From: an uncultured Saprospiraceae bacterium | GTDB taxonomy: Bacteria > Bacteroidota > Bacteroidia > Chitinophagales > Saprospiraceae | Length of the DNA stretch: 45,260 nt | Assembly: GCA_937924145.1 (NCBI GenBank) | Contig: CALDTJ010000540.1 | Coordinates: 1 to 45,260, forward strand | Direction: 5' to 3' | In this document: one piece after another, positions 9,801 to 17,111 of the stretch | How positions within the stretch are numbered: the first letter of the stretch is position 1 | How the letters are laid out: the number at the start of each line of letters is the position of its first letter | The notes under the pieces: generated by a model | The model's input: only the letters and a program-made list of their open reading frames with translations | Told to the model about the DNA's origin: nothing | Databases searched by the model: none | Translations under genes and position numbers: made by a program

Positions 9801-12800
9801 GATGGAAAAGGAAAAATCTATTCCAACGAATCATTACCTGCTGGAAACTATTGCGTTATTGTCAAAAATGGCAGCGGTTGTCTAGCAGGAGAAACTTGTT
9901 TTGAAATAACCGAACCTGAGCATCTATTAGTCGATGTTAGTGTCATCCCAAAAACGTGTAGTGTGGAGAACACTATTCTACTAACAACCAACGGCGGAAA
10001 TGGTCAATACACCTATGATTGGGCAGACCAAGACGGGGAGATCAACCCTAGAGACCGTCGGGCTATTGAAAATGGCAGTTATTCTGTAACCGTGACCGAT
10101 CAAGGAGGATGTAATATTCCTATTGAAGGCATCACGTTGAATGGAGAATGTTTTATCTGTGCATTAGATGTGACGGCAGCAATTGAGGCCATCCCTGAAT
10201 GTGGTTTACCTAACGGTGCCGCAACGATCAACGTAGACAATTCCTTCGGGAATTTGTCCTACAGTTGGGGCGAAACTGCGAACCGAGTCGATTTGCCAGC
10301 AGGTACTTATACGGTTACTGTAACGGATGATTTTAGAGGTTGTGATACAACAGTTTCTTTTACTTTGACGGAGCCAGATTTGCCAATGGAGGCCAACATA
10401 GATGATTTAATTGTTTGTCCATCCGAAACGGGTAAATTGACTTATGACTTAAGTAATTTCCGATGTTTTGCGCAGCCAACAAGTGTGGTTATTACCGATG
10501 AGACGGGGACTATTTATGATGAAAATGCTTTGCCAGCTTTCGGGAATTATATTTTTGTCGTAAAAGATGGAGACGGAACAGAACTCAACCGACAATTTTT
10601 CTCAGTAGAAGGCTACGAACCAATTATTGCCAGTGCAAATACGCTGAATGAAGGCTGCACAACACTTGGTGAAATTGATTTAAATTTAGCTGCTGCTGAA
10701 TCTAATTATACGATCCAATGGGGAGACTTAACTGGAGAAAACCAACCTGCCGACCGAACAGCTTTAAGTGAAGGGACTTACAACGTCACTATTACAGATA
10801 AGTCTGCTGCGGGCTGTTCGGTTACGCAAACCTATATTATTGATAAAACTACTGGTATTGACGCCGAGTTAGAGGAGGTTGCACTGACCTGTGATAATGG
10901 ACCTGTTCAATTAGAACTAAAAGGAGAAGATATTGTCCAGTACGAATGGTCTCCTGAAGTATTTATTATGCAGGGACAAGGTACGGCAACACCAACTATT
11001 TTAGCCAATGAGACAGAGCAAATGATAAAAGTTAAAGCAACGAATGCTTTTGGTTGTGAAATTGAAAAAGAGGTAAGAGTTGTATCGGTGCAAACGAATT
11101 CACCTGGTGGTATTACGACCAGTCCACAATGTGATGGTTTGACGATTGATTTTTCTAGTGAAGGTGTTTCTTCTGCTTATTACCGATGGAATTTTGGAGA
11201 TGGAACAACTTCTGATGAAGTCAATCCTACCCATACGTACGCAGATGCAGGAGATTATGAGGTAACTTTAGAGTTGAAACCAGAAGTTCCTTGTGCATCA
11301 GAGAAAGGGATCATTGCTAGTAGATCGTTTAATCTCGTTGATGAAGCTAGAGTGATAGCTGATTTTGAGGTTAAATATGATGAATGTCAAGACGAAGGAG
11401 TAGTGAGTTTTAAGGATATTTCTATAGTCAATCCAGGGATAATTGATTCTTTTAAATGGGATTTTGGAAATGGCATGACTTCCACAGAACAAAACCCAGA
11501 GATAACATTGATGGAGGGGACTGATTTAAATGTCACCTTGGAAATTATGACCAGTATTGGTTGTGATGGAGCAGTGTCAGAGACTCGTTCTTTTGCAGTC
11601 GTGAATTTACCAAAGGTACCAGAAGCTTTACAAATTTGTCCAGGCATAGCAACCGAATTGAATCCAAATCCTGAGGATGGGGTTACTTACGAGTGGTCGC
11701 CTGCTGAGTTGTTGGATGATCCAAATGCGGCTAATCCAGTTGCCACGGCCTTCAAGCCAACAGATTTTACGGTAAAAATTACAAAAGGGGAATGTGTTAG
11801 AGAAGAAAGTTTACGAGCAGATGTTCCAAGAGAGCAAGAATTTGAATTAAGTGAAGATGAAGAAGTGTGTGATGAAGAATCAAGACTAATCACCGTAGAT
11901 GCACCAGAAAACAGCACTATCGAATGGACCAATATAGAAACGGGGGAAATCATTGGTTCAGTAGCAGAGATAATGGTCAAGCCTGGTATTTATGAAGTGA
12001 AGTTAACGGACGAAAATAATTGTCCAGTGACGGATCAAGTAGCCATCGAAAATTTTGCGATTGATGCCAATATTACAGATGGTACCGATCCTTGTGAAGG
12101 TGGGGTAGGCGTATTGACCATTAATAATAATGGAGAAGCATTTTCCGAAATTCTATGGAAAGATGCCGAAGGAATTATCTCTCCAGATCTAACCTTAGAC
12201 AATATTGAAGTAGAACCTAGTGCGACCACAGACTATGAAGTGACGGTGAAAAACGAGTTTGGTTGTAGCGAAACATTGACAGAAACAGTCCAAGTCTCTC
12301 TATTAGAAAGCATGGTCATTGTTCCGACTAGAGATACTATTTTCAAAGGAGAATCTACAGATATTAATATCGTACCACAAGGAAATTATACCGTTCAATG
12401 GGAAGTAAGCCCAACTTTAGAAAGTATGTCAGGTTTTGATAATACCGCAAATCCAGAAGAAACAACGACTTATACAGTTACGATTATTGATACAGAAACA
12501 AAGTGTGAGATACAACGAGAAGTCACCGTTTTTGTAAGAGATGTAGTTTGTGGTGCTCCGAATATTTTCTTCCCGAATGCTTTCAGTCCAAATGGCGATG
12601 GTCAAAACGATGTACTCTATGTCAGAGGAAATGCGATTTCGCAAGTTTATTTTGCTGTTTATAATCGTTGGGGCGAGCAAGTATTCGAGTCTAATTCATT
12701 GGATGTTGGCTGGGATGGTACTTTCAAAGGGGAGACAGTGGAAACAGATGTTTATGGTTATTATTTAAGAGTTACTTGTTTTTCAGGCGAAGTTTATGAG

Positions 12801-12830
12801 ACGCAGGGAAATGTGACGGTGTTGAATTAG
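6828..12830 (+). CDS. Giant SprB-repeat surface protein with PKD domains and T9SS type B sorting domain
   Basis: A 2000-residue secreted protein, probably a cell-surface adhesin exported by the type IX system. After a signal peptide (MNNRQLYLAILLVISMVGQTFA) come about 16-17 SprB-type repeats to about residue 1380, each like DGSASVVATGGTAPYTYAWS ending TDANGC. Two PKD domains follow (about 1420-1500, NFGDGTTSDEVNPTHTYADAGDY, and about 1510-1590), then Ig-like segments. The C-terminal 90 residues are a gliding-motility-associated type B sorting domain (FFPNAFSPNGDGQNDVLYV ... YNRWGEQVFES ... GWDGTFKG). The start is TTG at 6828; ATG at 6843 is an alternative. The PorP/SprF-like gene two places upstream is the expected outer membrane partner. 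Ligand and motility role are unknown. Confidence 0.93.
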   Translation: MKKFLMNNRQLYLAILLVISMVGQTFATEWARPSNEGPLTFSLSSEKTNCPDDPNGSATVIVSGGKSPYTYKWSNGGNTATINNLIAGGYFITVTDALGERKNSHITVEATNQLKLRFNQRSIACADQTDGKVVAIPEGGVVPYTYQWDNGSNKSFIEGIGEGMYMVTVTDANGCRAEEAVMVEVADAIRVQADIFHVSCGATADGSMSLRVTGGVAPYTYLWDFDKQGGASRTGLKPGHYAIWVTDVNGCTAYICPKLIQSQPPLLTTSSKPETCPGEGDGIGYVTANGDSPPYRYEWPNNISQFNHVSGLSPGTYTVTVTNFRNCTSTIDVVVGQAGGGFGFVVETNGASCGNAPTGTANVRITGGVGPFTYQWVNEQTNTVISSTSEIANVPAGNYKVNVTDANGCFGQRDVIIEEKPVPTISAEAIKNKVCFGEKTGTARATAAGGEGSFTYLWSNGQTTQEVSNLGRGVYSVTATDANGCQASTSIEIIEIPQIVINEQVSNLLCNNVLGGEIVANVSGGSGVYTYAWSNGGSADRINNIKAGTYFLTITDSEGCQATKGINIGEPSAIAISLSSENAADDRGSADGSASVVATGGTAPYTYAWSNGATTATINNIPAGTYTVTVTDANGCPKTTEVIVGATCTLMAAITDTRAASCAGNDGAITLTVSGEQNGVSFKWTNGATTSSITGLTPGFYGVTVTDGNDCEYAAGTFVNDGCDCTEPILETALVFEANCGKSDGSLAIEMAGDNNAFNYQWSDPSITGAKGNNLASGTYTVTITAKDDSQCSIVETINVGNTNVGPITLIQNQPETCNGPKGTVLLVPGALTYNWSDGGTGGFRDDLSAGEYLVTVTIPNLEGCMDILSINVGLESGLSLTPVINRRPDCGQSNGSVSINVAGGSGDYSYSWGAATNNNLPSGTYNIIVTDKVTNCKDSLLFTLLNEVNGAVVGIDSIKNVSCAGAADGSVQISVAITGNFEGAPEINIVDGKGKIYSNESLPAGNYCVIVKNGSGCLAGETCFEITEPEHLLVDVSVIPKTCSVENTILLTTNGGNGQYTYDWADQDGEINPRDRRAIENGSYSVTVTDQGGCNIPIEGITLNGECFICALDVTAAIEAIPECGLPNGAATINVDNSFGNLSYSWGETANRVDLPAGTYTVTVTDDFRGCDTTVSFTLTEPDLPMEANIDDLIVCPSETGKLTYDLSNFRCFAQPTSVVITDETGTIYDENALPAFGNYIFVVKDGDGTELNRQFFSVEGYEPIIASANTLNEGCTTLGEIDLNLAAAESNYTIQWGDLTGENQPADRTALSEGTYNVTITDKSAAGCSVTQTYIIDKTTGIDAELEEVALTCDNGPVQLELKGEDIVQYEWSPEVFIMQGQGTATPTILANETEQMIKVKATNAFGCEIEKEVRVVSVQTNSPGGITTSPQCDGLTIDFSSEGVSSAYYRWNFGDGTTSDEVNPTHTYADAGDYEVTLELKPEVPCASEKGIIASRSFNLVDEARVIADFEVKYDECQDEGVVSFKDISIVNPGIIDSFKWDFGNGMTSTEQNPEITLMEGTDLNVTLEIMTSIGCDGAVSETRSFAVVNLPKVPEALQICPGIATELNPNPEDGVTYEWSPAELLDDPNAANPVATAFKPTDFTVKITKGECVREESLRADVPREQEFELSEDEEVCDEESRLITVDAPENSTIEWTNIETGEIIGSVAEIMVKPGIYEVKLTDENNCPVTDQVAIENFAIDANITDGTDPCEGGVGVLTINNNGEAFSEILWKDAEGIISPDLTLDNIEVEPSATTDYEVTVKNEFGCSETLTETVQVSLLESMVIVPTRDTIFKGESTDINIVPQGNYTVQWEVSPTLESMSGFDNTANPEETTTYTVTIIDTETKCEIQREVTVFVRDVVCGAPNIFFPNAFSPNGDGQNDVLYVRGNAISQVYFAVYNRWGEQVFESNSLDVGWDGTFKGETVETDVYGYYLRVTCFSGEVYETQGNVTVLN

Positions 12831-12860
12831 TGTAGATTGTAGTAGAGTTTACGGTTTACA

Positions 12861-13017
12861 GCGACCCGATATTTCCAGTCTCCAGACTGGAAATCCATAT
12901 TCTAGTCGTCTCTGACGACAAACGATATAGGCTGGTCAGGAGACCAGCAGATATTGACCAGCCCGAATGCCTCGGGCGGGCGGGTTTCAAGTCAAGAGAC
13001 TTGAAATATCGGGTCGC
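12861..13017. repeat. Composite hairpin element, copy 1
   Basis: A perfect 14-bp outer inverted repeat, GCGACCCGATATTT (12861-12874) / AAATATCGGGTCGC (13004-13017), encloses a row of hairpins: ATTTCCAGTCT/AGACTGGAAAT (12871-12894), GTCGTC/GACGAC, GCTGGTC/GACCAGC, GCCCGA/TCGGGC and TTTCAAGTC/GACTTGAAA. The first 95 nt (12863-12957) recur at 14628-14722 with three differences. No ORF is present; REP/BIME-like or MITE-like identity is inferred. Confidence 0.8.
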
Positions 13018-13069
13018 CTGCTGGGTTCTGTTTGCATGAGAATCGGTTCATCTAGTGACTATCCTCAAT
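13000..13069. repeat. Direct repeat bounding the accessory patch, copy 1
   Basis: From CTTGAAATATC through CGCCTGCTGGGTTCTGTTTG to CTATCCTCAAT this matches 15481-15545 closely. On the minus strand it still encodes I-E-D-S-H-stop, close to the I-E-D-S-Y-stop end of the O-antigen ligase gene. It therefore looks like a decayed copy of that gene's 3' end plus downstream sequence. Confidence 0.7.
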
Positions 13070-13132
13070 TAATCAATCCGCATAAATCACTTAGAGTAAT
13101 TAACAAAAAGAAGCAATTGACCTAATTGGATA

Positions 13133-13165
13133 AGAAAAGGCTTGCAAATATATTATCTGCAAGCC
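13133..13165 (-). terminator. Factor-independent terminator of the lipoprotein gene
   Basis: GGCTTGCA and TGCAAGCC pair perfectly (8 bp). Read on the minus strand the stem is followed by TTTTCT. It lies about 30 nt beyond the stop codon of the minus-strand lipoprotein gene. Confidence 0.75.
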
Positions 13166-13195
13166 GCCATTTATGTAAATCGACTTTTAATCTAA

Positions 13196-13690
13196 TTAAG
13201 AGCCAGAGCTAGTATAAACAAAATGGGTTTTCTTTTTTGGTACAGTTACTATCTTAGCATTACATATTGTTGAACAACCTCCACCATCTAAACATTTTTT
13301 TACAAGTTTACCGCAAGCTCTAACACCAGAACATTCTTCCTCCCAATTATCTTTTCCGTCGTTCCCTTCATTATCACAAGATACTTTATAAGTAGCTCTA
13401 GAAGAAGCACTTTCACTTTGTTGATACAAAAAAAGATATTCTATACCTAACTCTTTTTCTTCCTTTCTTTGAATAATTACTTCTTCTGTATTTGGGTTGT
13501 AATCAAATTCAACAAAAATTCCATTACCGTCTTTTGCTGTTTCCTTTTCCAATTGACTTATCAATTCATCCAAGGTGATTTTTGTTATTCGATTTTCATT
13601 CAATTCAGTAACACTTTTTTCACAACTTGTTAATAGAAGAAATACTGAAAAAATGATTAGTAATGGTACAGTTTTTTTTAAGATACTCAT
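13196..13690 (-). CDS. Hypothetical six-cysteine lipoprotein
   Basis: I do not recognise this 164-residue protein. It has a type II signal peptide with lipobox LLTSC, so Cys23 should be lipidated; E-K follow the cysteine. The middle is hydrophilic and rich in Glu, Lys and Thr. The C-terminal third has six cysteines (VSCDNEG ... EEECSG ... RACG ... KKCLDGGGCSTICN), which could form disulfides in the periplasm or at the cell surface. The gene is monocistronic on the minus strand, with its own terminator and about 350 non-coding bases upstream. It lies in an accessory patch between direct repeats. Lipoprotein status is well supported; the role is unknown. Confidence 0.75.
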   Translation of the reverse strand: MSILKKTVPLLIIFSVFLLLTSCEKSVTELNENRITKITLDELISQLEKETAKDGNGIFVEFDYNPNTEEVIIQRKEEKELGIEYLFLYQQSESASSRATYKVSCDNEGNDGKDNWEEECSGVRACGKLVKKCLDGGGCSTICNAKIVTVPKKKTHFVYTSSGS

Positions 13691-13726
13691 TTTAATTAAT
13701 TTTGTAGTTAGATAAAATTGTTATTA

Positions 13727-13794
13727 GGGTTGTTGTCGTAGCTGGCCAAAGTAACGGCAATAACCCTTTTTGTTTTTGATGTTGGCATCAAAAA
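13727..13794. repeat. Two hairpins upstream of the lipoprotein gene
   Basis: GGGTTGTTGTCG (13727-13738) pairs with CGGCAATAACCC (13755-13766), followed by TTTTTG on the plus strand. Next is a perfect 9-bp hairpin TTTTTGATG/CATCAAAAA with a TTGG loop (13773-13794). The first resembles a plus-strand terminator, but no plus-strand gene precedes it. They may instead lie in the leader region of the lipoprotein gene. The rest of 13691-13990 shows no gene. Confidence 0.5.
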
Positions 13795-13990
13795 CTATAT
13801 TGACTGCGCAGTGTCAATTAAGATAAATCGTAGTTTTGCAGCGTAAAATTTTATTGTTTTGAAGATGTCTTGACAAGGCTAACTCTATATTACAGCCTTT
13901 TTTGTAAAGTTATTTGTTTGTAGAATTTGCTATGAAGCTAGATTGTGTTAGGATTACATTACAAAAATAACTAACATTTAACATCCATTC

Positions 13991-14040
13991 TGCCCATTTC
14001 TGCTCTATCTTGCCCAAAATTGCACAAGTTTGCACTTTAA
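13991..14040. repeat. Five 10-nt phased TGC-starting units
   Basis: Five consecutive 10-mers each start TGC: TGCCCATTTC, TGCTCTATCT, TGCCCAAAAT, TGCACAAGTT, TGCACTTTAA. The array ends exactly where the stop codon of the minus-strand HTH gene begins (14041). The phase equals about one helical turn. The units are degenerate, so this could be coincidence. Confidence 0.45.
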
Positions 14041-14244
14041 TTATTCGCTGGTTGTCTTTTTCTGTTTATTCGAGCGACGTTTATAGTAAGGACGCCCCAA
14101 TTTTTCATAAATCAATTCCTGTTCCTTTAGGGTAAGTAAGCCTGGGGTTAGTGTGATATTATTGTCTTTTAAAACTTTAGCGAAGGTGTTGCGGTGGTAG
14201 CCGTATTCGTCGGCCATTTCTTGTCTAGTTTTTGCTTTTTCCAT
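14041..14244 (-). CDS. Small helix-turn-helix protein
   Basis: A 67-residue basic protein. Residues about 5-32 (TRQEMADEYGYHRNTFAKVLKDNNI) read as a helix-turn-helix of the kind used to choose DNA targets. The rest is a short helix (LTLKEQELIYEKLG) and a Lys/Arg-rich tail (PYYKRRSNKQKK). It could be a small DNA-binding regulator or a remnant of a mobile-element protein. It is divergent from a possible 52-residue ORF, and four perfect or near-perfect 11-bp tandem repeats lie between them, which would suit autoregulation (inference). Tandem 10-nt units directly follow its stop. No further domain is recognisable. Confidence 0.65.
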   Translation of the reverse strand: MEKAKTRQEMADEYGYHRNTFAKVLKDNNITLTPGLLTLKEQELIYEKLGRPYYKRRSNKQKKTTSE

Positions 14245-14299
14245 TTTAAGGTAAGTTTAAAGGTTTATAAAACCTCCCTCTACCATTGCTCAAAAACGC

Positions 14300-14343
14300 G
14301 TGTATTTAGTGTGTATTTAGCGTGTATTTAGTGTGTATTTAGT
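14300..14343. repeat. Tandem 11-bp repeats (GTGTATTTAGT x4)
   Basis: Units lie at 14300-14310, 14311-14321, 14322-14332 and 14333-14343. Three are GTGTATTTAGT, one ends in C, and a degenerate fifth (GTCTATG) runs into a start codon at 14348. They sit about 56 bp upstream of the minus-strand HTH gene and immediately upstream of a plus-strand small ORF. An operator array is plausible. Confidence 0.8.
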
Positions 14344-14347
14344 GTCT

Positions 14348-14506
14348 ATGAGAGAGAACATCCATTGTAATATAGACACAAATGTTTACAAAGCAAAACT
14401 TACTCGTAAAAAGTACAAAAGAATGACTCAAAGAAAATTCGATCCAAGAATTAGGGAGTTGGAAATAAATAATGTACCCAATTTTAAGAAGTTATTTTTT
14501 CTTTAG
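14348..14506 (+). CDS. Possible small basic protein (52 aa), unrecognised
   Basis: This ORF is too short for the supplied track. It starts at ATG 14348, 4 nt after the tandem 11-bp repeats, and reads MRENIHCNIDTNVYKAKL ... RKFDPRIRELEINNV ... FKKLFFL. It is rich in Lys and Arg. I recognise no family. The last codons run into the dispersed hairpin element starting at 14504, so the original C-terminus may have been cut by insertion. It is divergent from the HTH gene across a shared repeat region, which is the main argument for it being real. It could equally be a chance ORF. Confidence 0.3.
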   Translation: MRENIHCNIDTNVYKAKLTRKKYKRMTQRKFDPRIRELEINNVPNFKKLFFL

Positions 14507-14556
14507 ACAAGGCGAAAAACGCAGGCGATGCCTTAGCATCGACGAGTATTTTCAAC
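14504..14556. repeat. Dispersed hairpin element (second copy; first at 2382-2433)
   Basis: TAGACAAGGCGAAAA, a variable hairpin, then CGAG-ATTTTCAAC. The flanks match the reverse complement of 2382-2433, while the central stem differs completely (CGATGC/GCATCG here, CATAGC/GCTATG there) and stays paired. The element is non-coding; the 98-residue ORF called across it is rejected. Confidence 0.7.
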
Positions 14557-14627
14557 ATGAGCAAACGGAGTTTGTGAACCGCTTGCGGATGGGATGCCTA
14601 AAGGAAAAAGAACAAGTAAAATGGGTA

Positions 14628-14722
14628 GACCCGATATTTCCAGTCTCCAGACTGGAAATCCATATTCTAGTCGTCTCTGACGACAAACGGCATAGGCTGG
14701 CCAGGAGACCAGCAGATATTGA
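14628..14722. repeat. Composite hairpin element, copy 2
   Basis: Ninety-five bases starting GACCCGATATTTCC match 12863-12957 with three substitutions, two of them near the GCTGG(T/C)C stem. The right-hand part of the element diverges after 14722 but again contains TTTCAAG/CTTGAAA-type segments. No gene is present between 14507 and 14813. Confidence 0.8.
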
Positions 14723-14813
14723 TTTCAAGACTCTTGATTTGAAATATCAGTTTCAAATATTGATATAAATGAACGGGTTAAAACTTGAAATATCGTCTGT
14801 AGGACGTCGGGAA

Positions 14814-15377
14814 TCATTTTAAAATCCAATAATTCTGATTCCATAATTTGACTAGCTTATCATAATCTTCCTGTTCAATATTGCTATACCCATAACTGAA
14901 CTCTAGTTTTTTAACAAATTCAAAAATATTATCATCAATTTTTTTAAATTGAATATCATCTTCGGCACAAAATTGCCAGATTTCATCAAAATTTTTTTCA
15001 TCACAGCCAAGATATAGACCTCCAAAACCTACTTGTCCTAAAGTTGCTATCCTAATTAATTTATGATTTGACCATTCTATATCCTCCTTTGCATTTGTCC
15101 ATTGGAGTAAGATAGAATTTAAATCAAAGAACTTTTGAAGGAATATGGGTTCACTATCTGGTTCTGTCGGATACAGAATACTACCTATGTTTGATAAATT
15201 ACCAAATTTATTTAAATACTTTTCCTCTTGTAATTTTTTCTCGCCAAGTTCAAATGAATTTGCAAAAAGACGGAATAAAGGCGGAAATTTAAAATTATAG
15301 GTAATTTCTAGATTTTCTACTTCTAAATATCTTTCCGCATTTTTTGTCTGGAAAAAATTAAATCCTTTTTTTATCAT
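14814..15377 (-). CDS. SMI1/KNR4-like protein
   Basis: A 187-residue cytoplasmic protein with no signal peptide or membrane segment. The N-terminal part has the family pattern ENLEITYNFKFPPLFRLFANSF, and the C-terminal half has IATLGQVGFGGLYLGCDEKNFDEIW, similar to the core of SMI1/KNR4 (SUKH) domains. In bacteria such proteins are often immunity proteins of polymorphic toxins, but many are orphans. No toxin gene is visible beside it. It lies in the accessory patch between direct repeats, downstream (on the minus strand) of the O-antigen ligase-like gene. Fold assignment is moderately sure; an immunity role is only a possibility. Confidence 0.6.
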   Translation of the reverse strand: MIKKGFNFFQTKNAERYLEVENLEITYNFKFPPLFRLFANSFELGEKKLQEEKYLNKFGNLSNIGSILYPTEPDSEPIFLQKFFDLNSILLQWTNAKEDIEWSNHKLIRIATLGQVGFGGLYLGCDEKNFDEIWQFCAEDDIQFKKIDDNIFEFVKKLEFSYGYSNIEQEDYDKLVKLWNQNYWILK

Positions 15378-15480
15378 TATTTAAAATTGTATGGTGATTT
15401 GAAAAGTCCTTTGAAAAGTTTCCTAACTAATGATGCTCTTCAGGAGTGAGCTATTTTTTGTATATCGGAGGTAGTAAAAA

Positions 15481-15545
15481 CTTGAAAGATCGCCTGCTGG
15501 GTTCTGTTTGCATGAGAATTGGTTTGCTTAGTAACTATCTTCAAT
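15481..15545. repeat. Direct repeat bounding the accessory patch, copy 2
   Basis: CTTGAAAGATCGCCTGCTGG ... GCATGAGAATTGGTT ... ACTATCTTCAAT corresponds to 13000-13069. This copy overlaps the last six codons and the stop of the O-antigen ligase-like gene. It is therefore probably the original and 13000-13069 the duplicate. Confidence 0.7.
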
Positions 15546-16976
15546 AACTTTCTCCAAATTCACCAAAATGGCCATGCCCATAAAGAAGAAAGAACCCACC
15601 TTATCAGTTTCCACCATATCATTAATCAATAGCAAAGCATCAATAATTACCAAAGACAAAGTTACCATCAAGACCAAGCGTCTTTGAGCGGCAGTAAGTG
15701 CTAAATGATATAATTGTTCTCCTTTTAATAAAACAGCAAAACAAAGCAATAGGAAAATAAATAAACCAATCAATCCTTGTTCCACGGCTGTCATGAGATA
15801 ATAGCAGTGAATACCTGAATGTTCAGGATTGTCACTTACGTAAGTTGTAAAACTATTCACGGTATATTGGGAATAATAAGGATAAAAGTTTCCTGGTCCA
15901 AAACCGAGTAATGGTTTTTCTGCGACCATCTGTACCCCTGCAACCCATCTATACACCCGTTCCATCGTAGAAATATCCTCTCCTTTTGCCGTAGCGTCTA
16001 GGAGGTTGTCAAATTTTTTGTGGGCGATCGTTTTATTAAAATCAGGCGAGAATTCAAGGTACTTATTTTGATGGCTAACGAAATTGACGCCCAAAATCGC
16101 AACGATTAAAGCACCACCTAACACGACCTTCATTAAGCGAAAGCGAATGACAAAATAAGCACCAGCAGCAAGGACTAAACTGACATAAGCTGCTCTGGTG
16201 TATGAAAAGTAAATAGCTGCCAAAAAGAAGACAATTGCACCGACCAAAGCCCACCATTTCATCGAATATCGACTAACCCAACTTGGCGCATACCATAAAA
16301 ACGGAAAAAATACCACTAAAATAGCAGCATAATTCACATGGTTTCGATAGAAAGGATTGAGGACAAAATTGATTTCTTCGAAAGAAAACCCAGTTAAGGC
16401 ATGACGAATCATGACGATAAATACCGTAATAAAGAGTGGAATAAAGACCCATTTAAAAAAGGTCTGAATATCTTTTTCTGTTTTCAACAAAAGACCTGCT
16501 AGAAAATAGTAGGTAACGACATACCAGATTTTAGCCAATAAAAATTTAAAAGCAATGATTTTTTCACCAGCGTGCAAGGTCGTAATCCCAATCCATGCGA
16601 CGTGGAGTAGGAGTAGAATCGTAATTGGATGTTTAAAAAAATGACTACCGAGTTTTTGCCCGTTTCTGATGAAGTATAACAAGTAAATTCCCATTAGGCC
16701 AATCACCAAAAGTTCTGATGGAAAATCGGTTCCAAAACCACCAGGCAGATTTAATTCTGTAGAAAGGGGGATCGTGGCTAATAAGAGGTAGAAAATTTTT
16801 CTAAAATCAACAATCGCCAAATAGCTGCCTAAGTACAAAACAGGCAAGCCAAACAAGAAATAAGCATCCAAAGCAATTCCTCCAAGTATGCCCAATAGAA
16901 TAGTTGCCACCAACCCTGCAAAGAGGATGTTAGTTGAAGACAATTGTTGGACCGCTTGGATTTTTCTAGATAGCAT
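15528..16976 (-). CDS. O-antigen ligase / Wzy polymerase-like membrane protein
   Basis: A 482-residue inner membrane protein with about 11-12 hydrophobic segments. It has the large periplasmic loop and Wzy_C-type motif LLGFGPGNFYPYYSQYTVN ... EHSGIHCYYLMTAVEQGLIGLF, where the usual SAHN-Y-L becomes SGIHCYYL. Family members join or polymerise surface glycans (O-antigen ligase WaaL or polymerase Wzy); sequence alone does not separate the two. The protein starts MLSRKIQAVQQLSS at an ATG preceded by an AT-rich leader. It stands alone on the minus strand, without neighbouring glycosyltransferases. Its last codons lie in a repeat duplicated at 13000-13069. Confidence 0.85.
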   Translation of the reverse strand: MLSRKIQAVQQLSSTNILFAGLVATILLGILGGIALDAYFLFGLPVLYLGSYLAIVDFRKIFYLLLATIPLSTELNLPGGFGTDFPSELLVIGLMGIYLLYFIRNGQKLGSHFFKHPITILLLLHVAWIGITTLHAGEKIIAFKFLLAKIWYVVTYYFLAGLLLKTEKDIQTFFKWVFIPLFITVFIVMIRHALTGFSFEEINFVLNPFYRNHVNYAAILVVFFPFLWYAPSWVSRYSMKWWALVGAIVFFLAAIYFSYTRAAYVSLVLAAGAYFVIRFRLMKVVLGGALIVAILGVNFVSHQNKYLEFSPDFNKTIAHKKFDNLLDATAKGEDISTMERVYRWVAGVQMVAEKPLLGFGPGNFYPYYSQYTVNSFTTYVSDNPEHSGIHCYYLMTAVEQGLIGLFIFLLLCFAVLLKGEQLYHLALTAAQRRLVLMVTLSLVIIDALLLINDMVETDKVGSFFFMGMAILVNLEKVIEDSY

Positions 16977-17111
16977 TTAATGCTTAGTTTTTAAATGATC
17001 CTAAGATAGAATCGTAAAAGTAAAAATAAATAGAGAATCATTTTTGTAGTTTGGCTAAATGGCTCCCGTTGTGGATTTCTTCGTTTCAGAAAAGAATCAA
17101 GAAAAGTATAG

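Noticed and set aside
11298-11980. Minus-strand ORFs inside the giant surface protein gene
   Set aside because: Shadow frames of a strong plus-strand coding region with clear domain repeats.
14299-14350. CRISPR array or origin iterons
   Set aside because: Units are 11 bp, directly adjacent and without spacers, so not CRISPR; no DnaA boxes or replication gene were seen nearby to support an origin.
14472-14768. 98-residue plus-strand ORF
   Set aside because: Runs through two dispersed hairpin elements (14504-14556 and 14628-14722); its sequence is that of the repeats.
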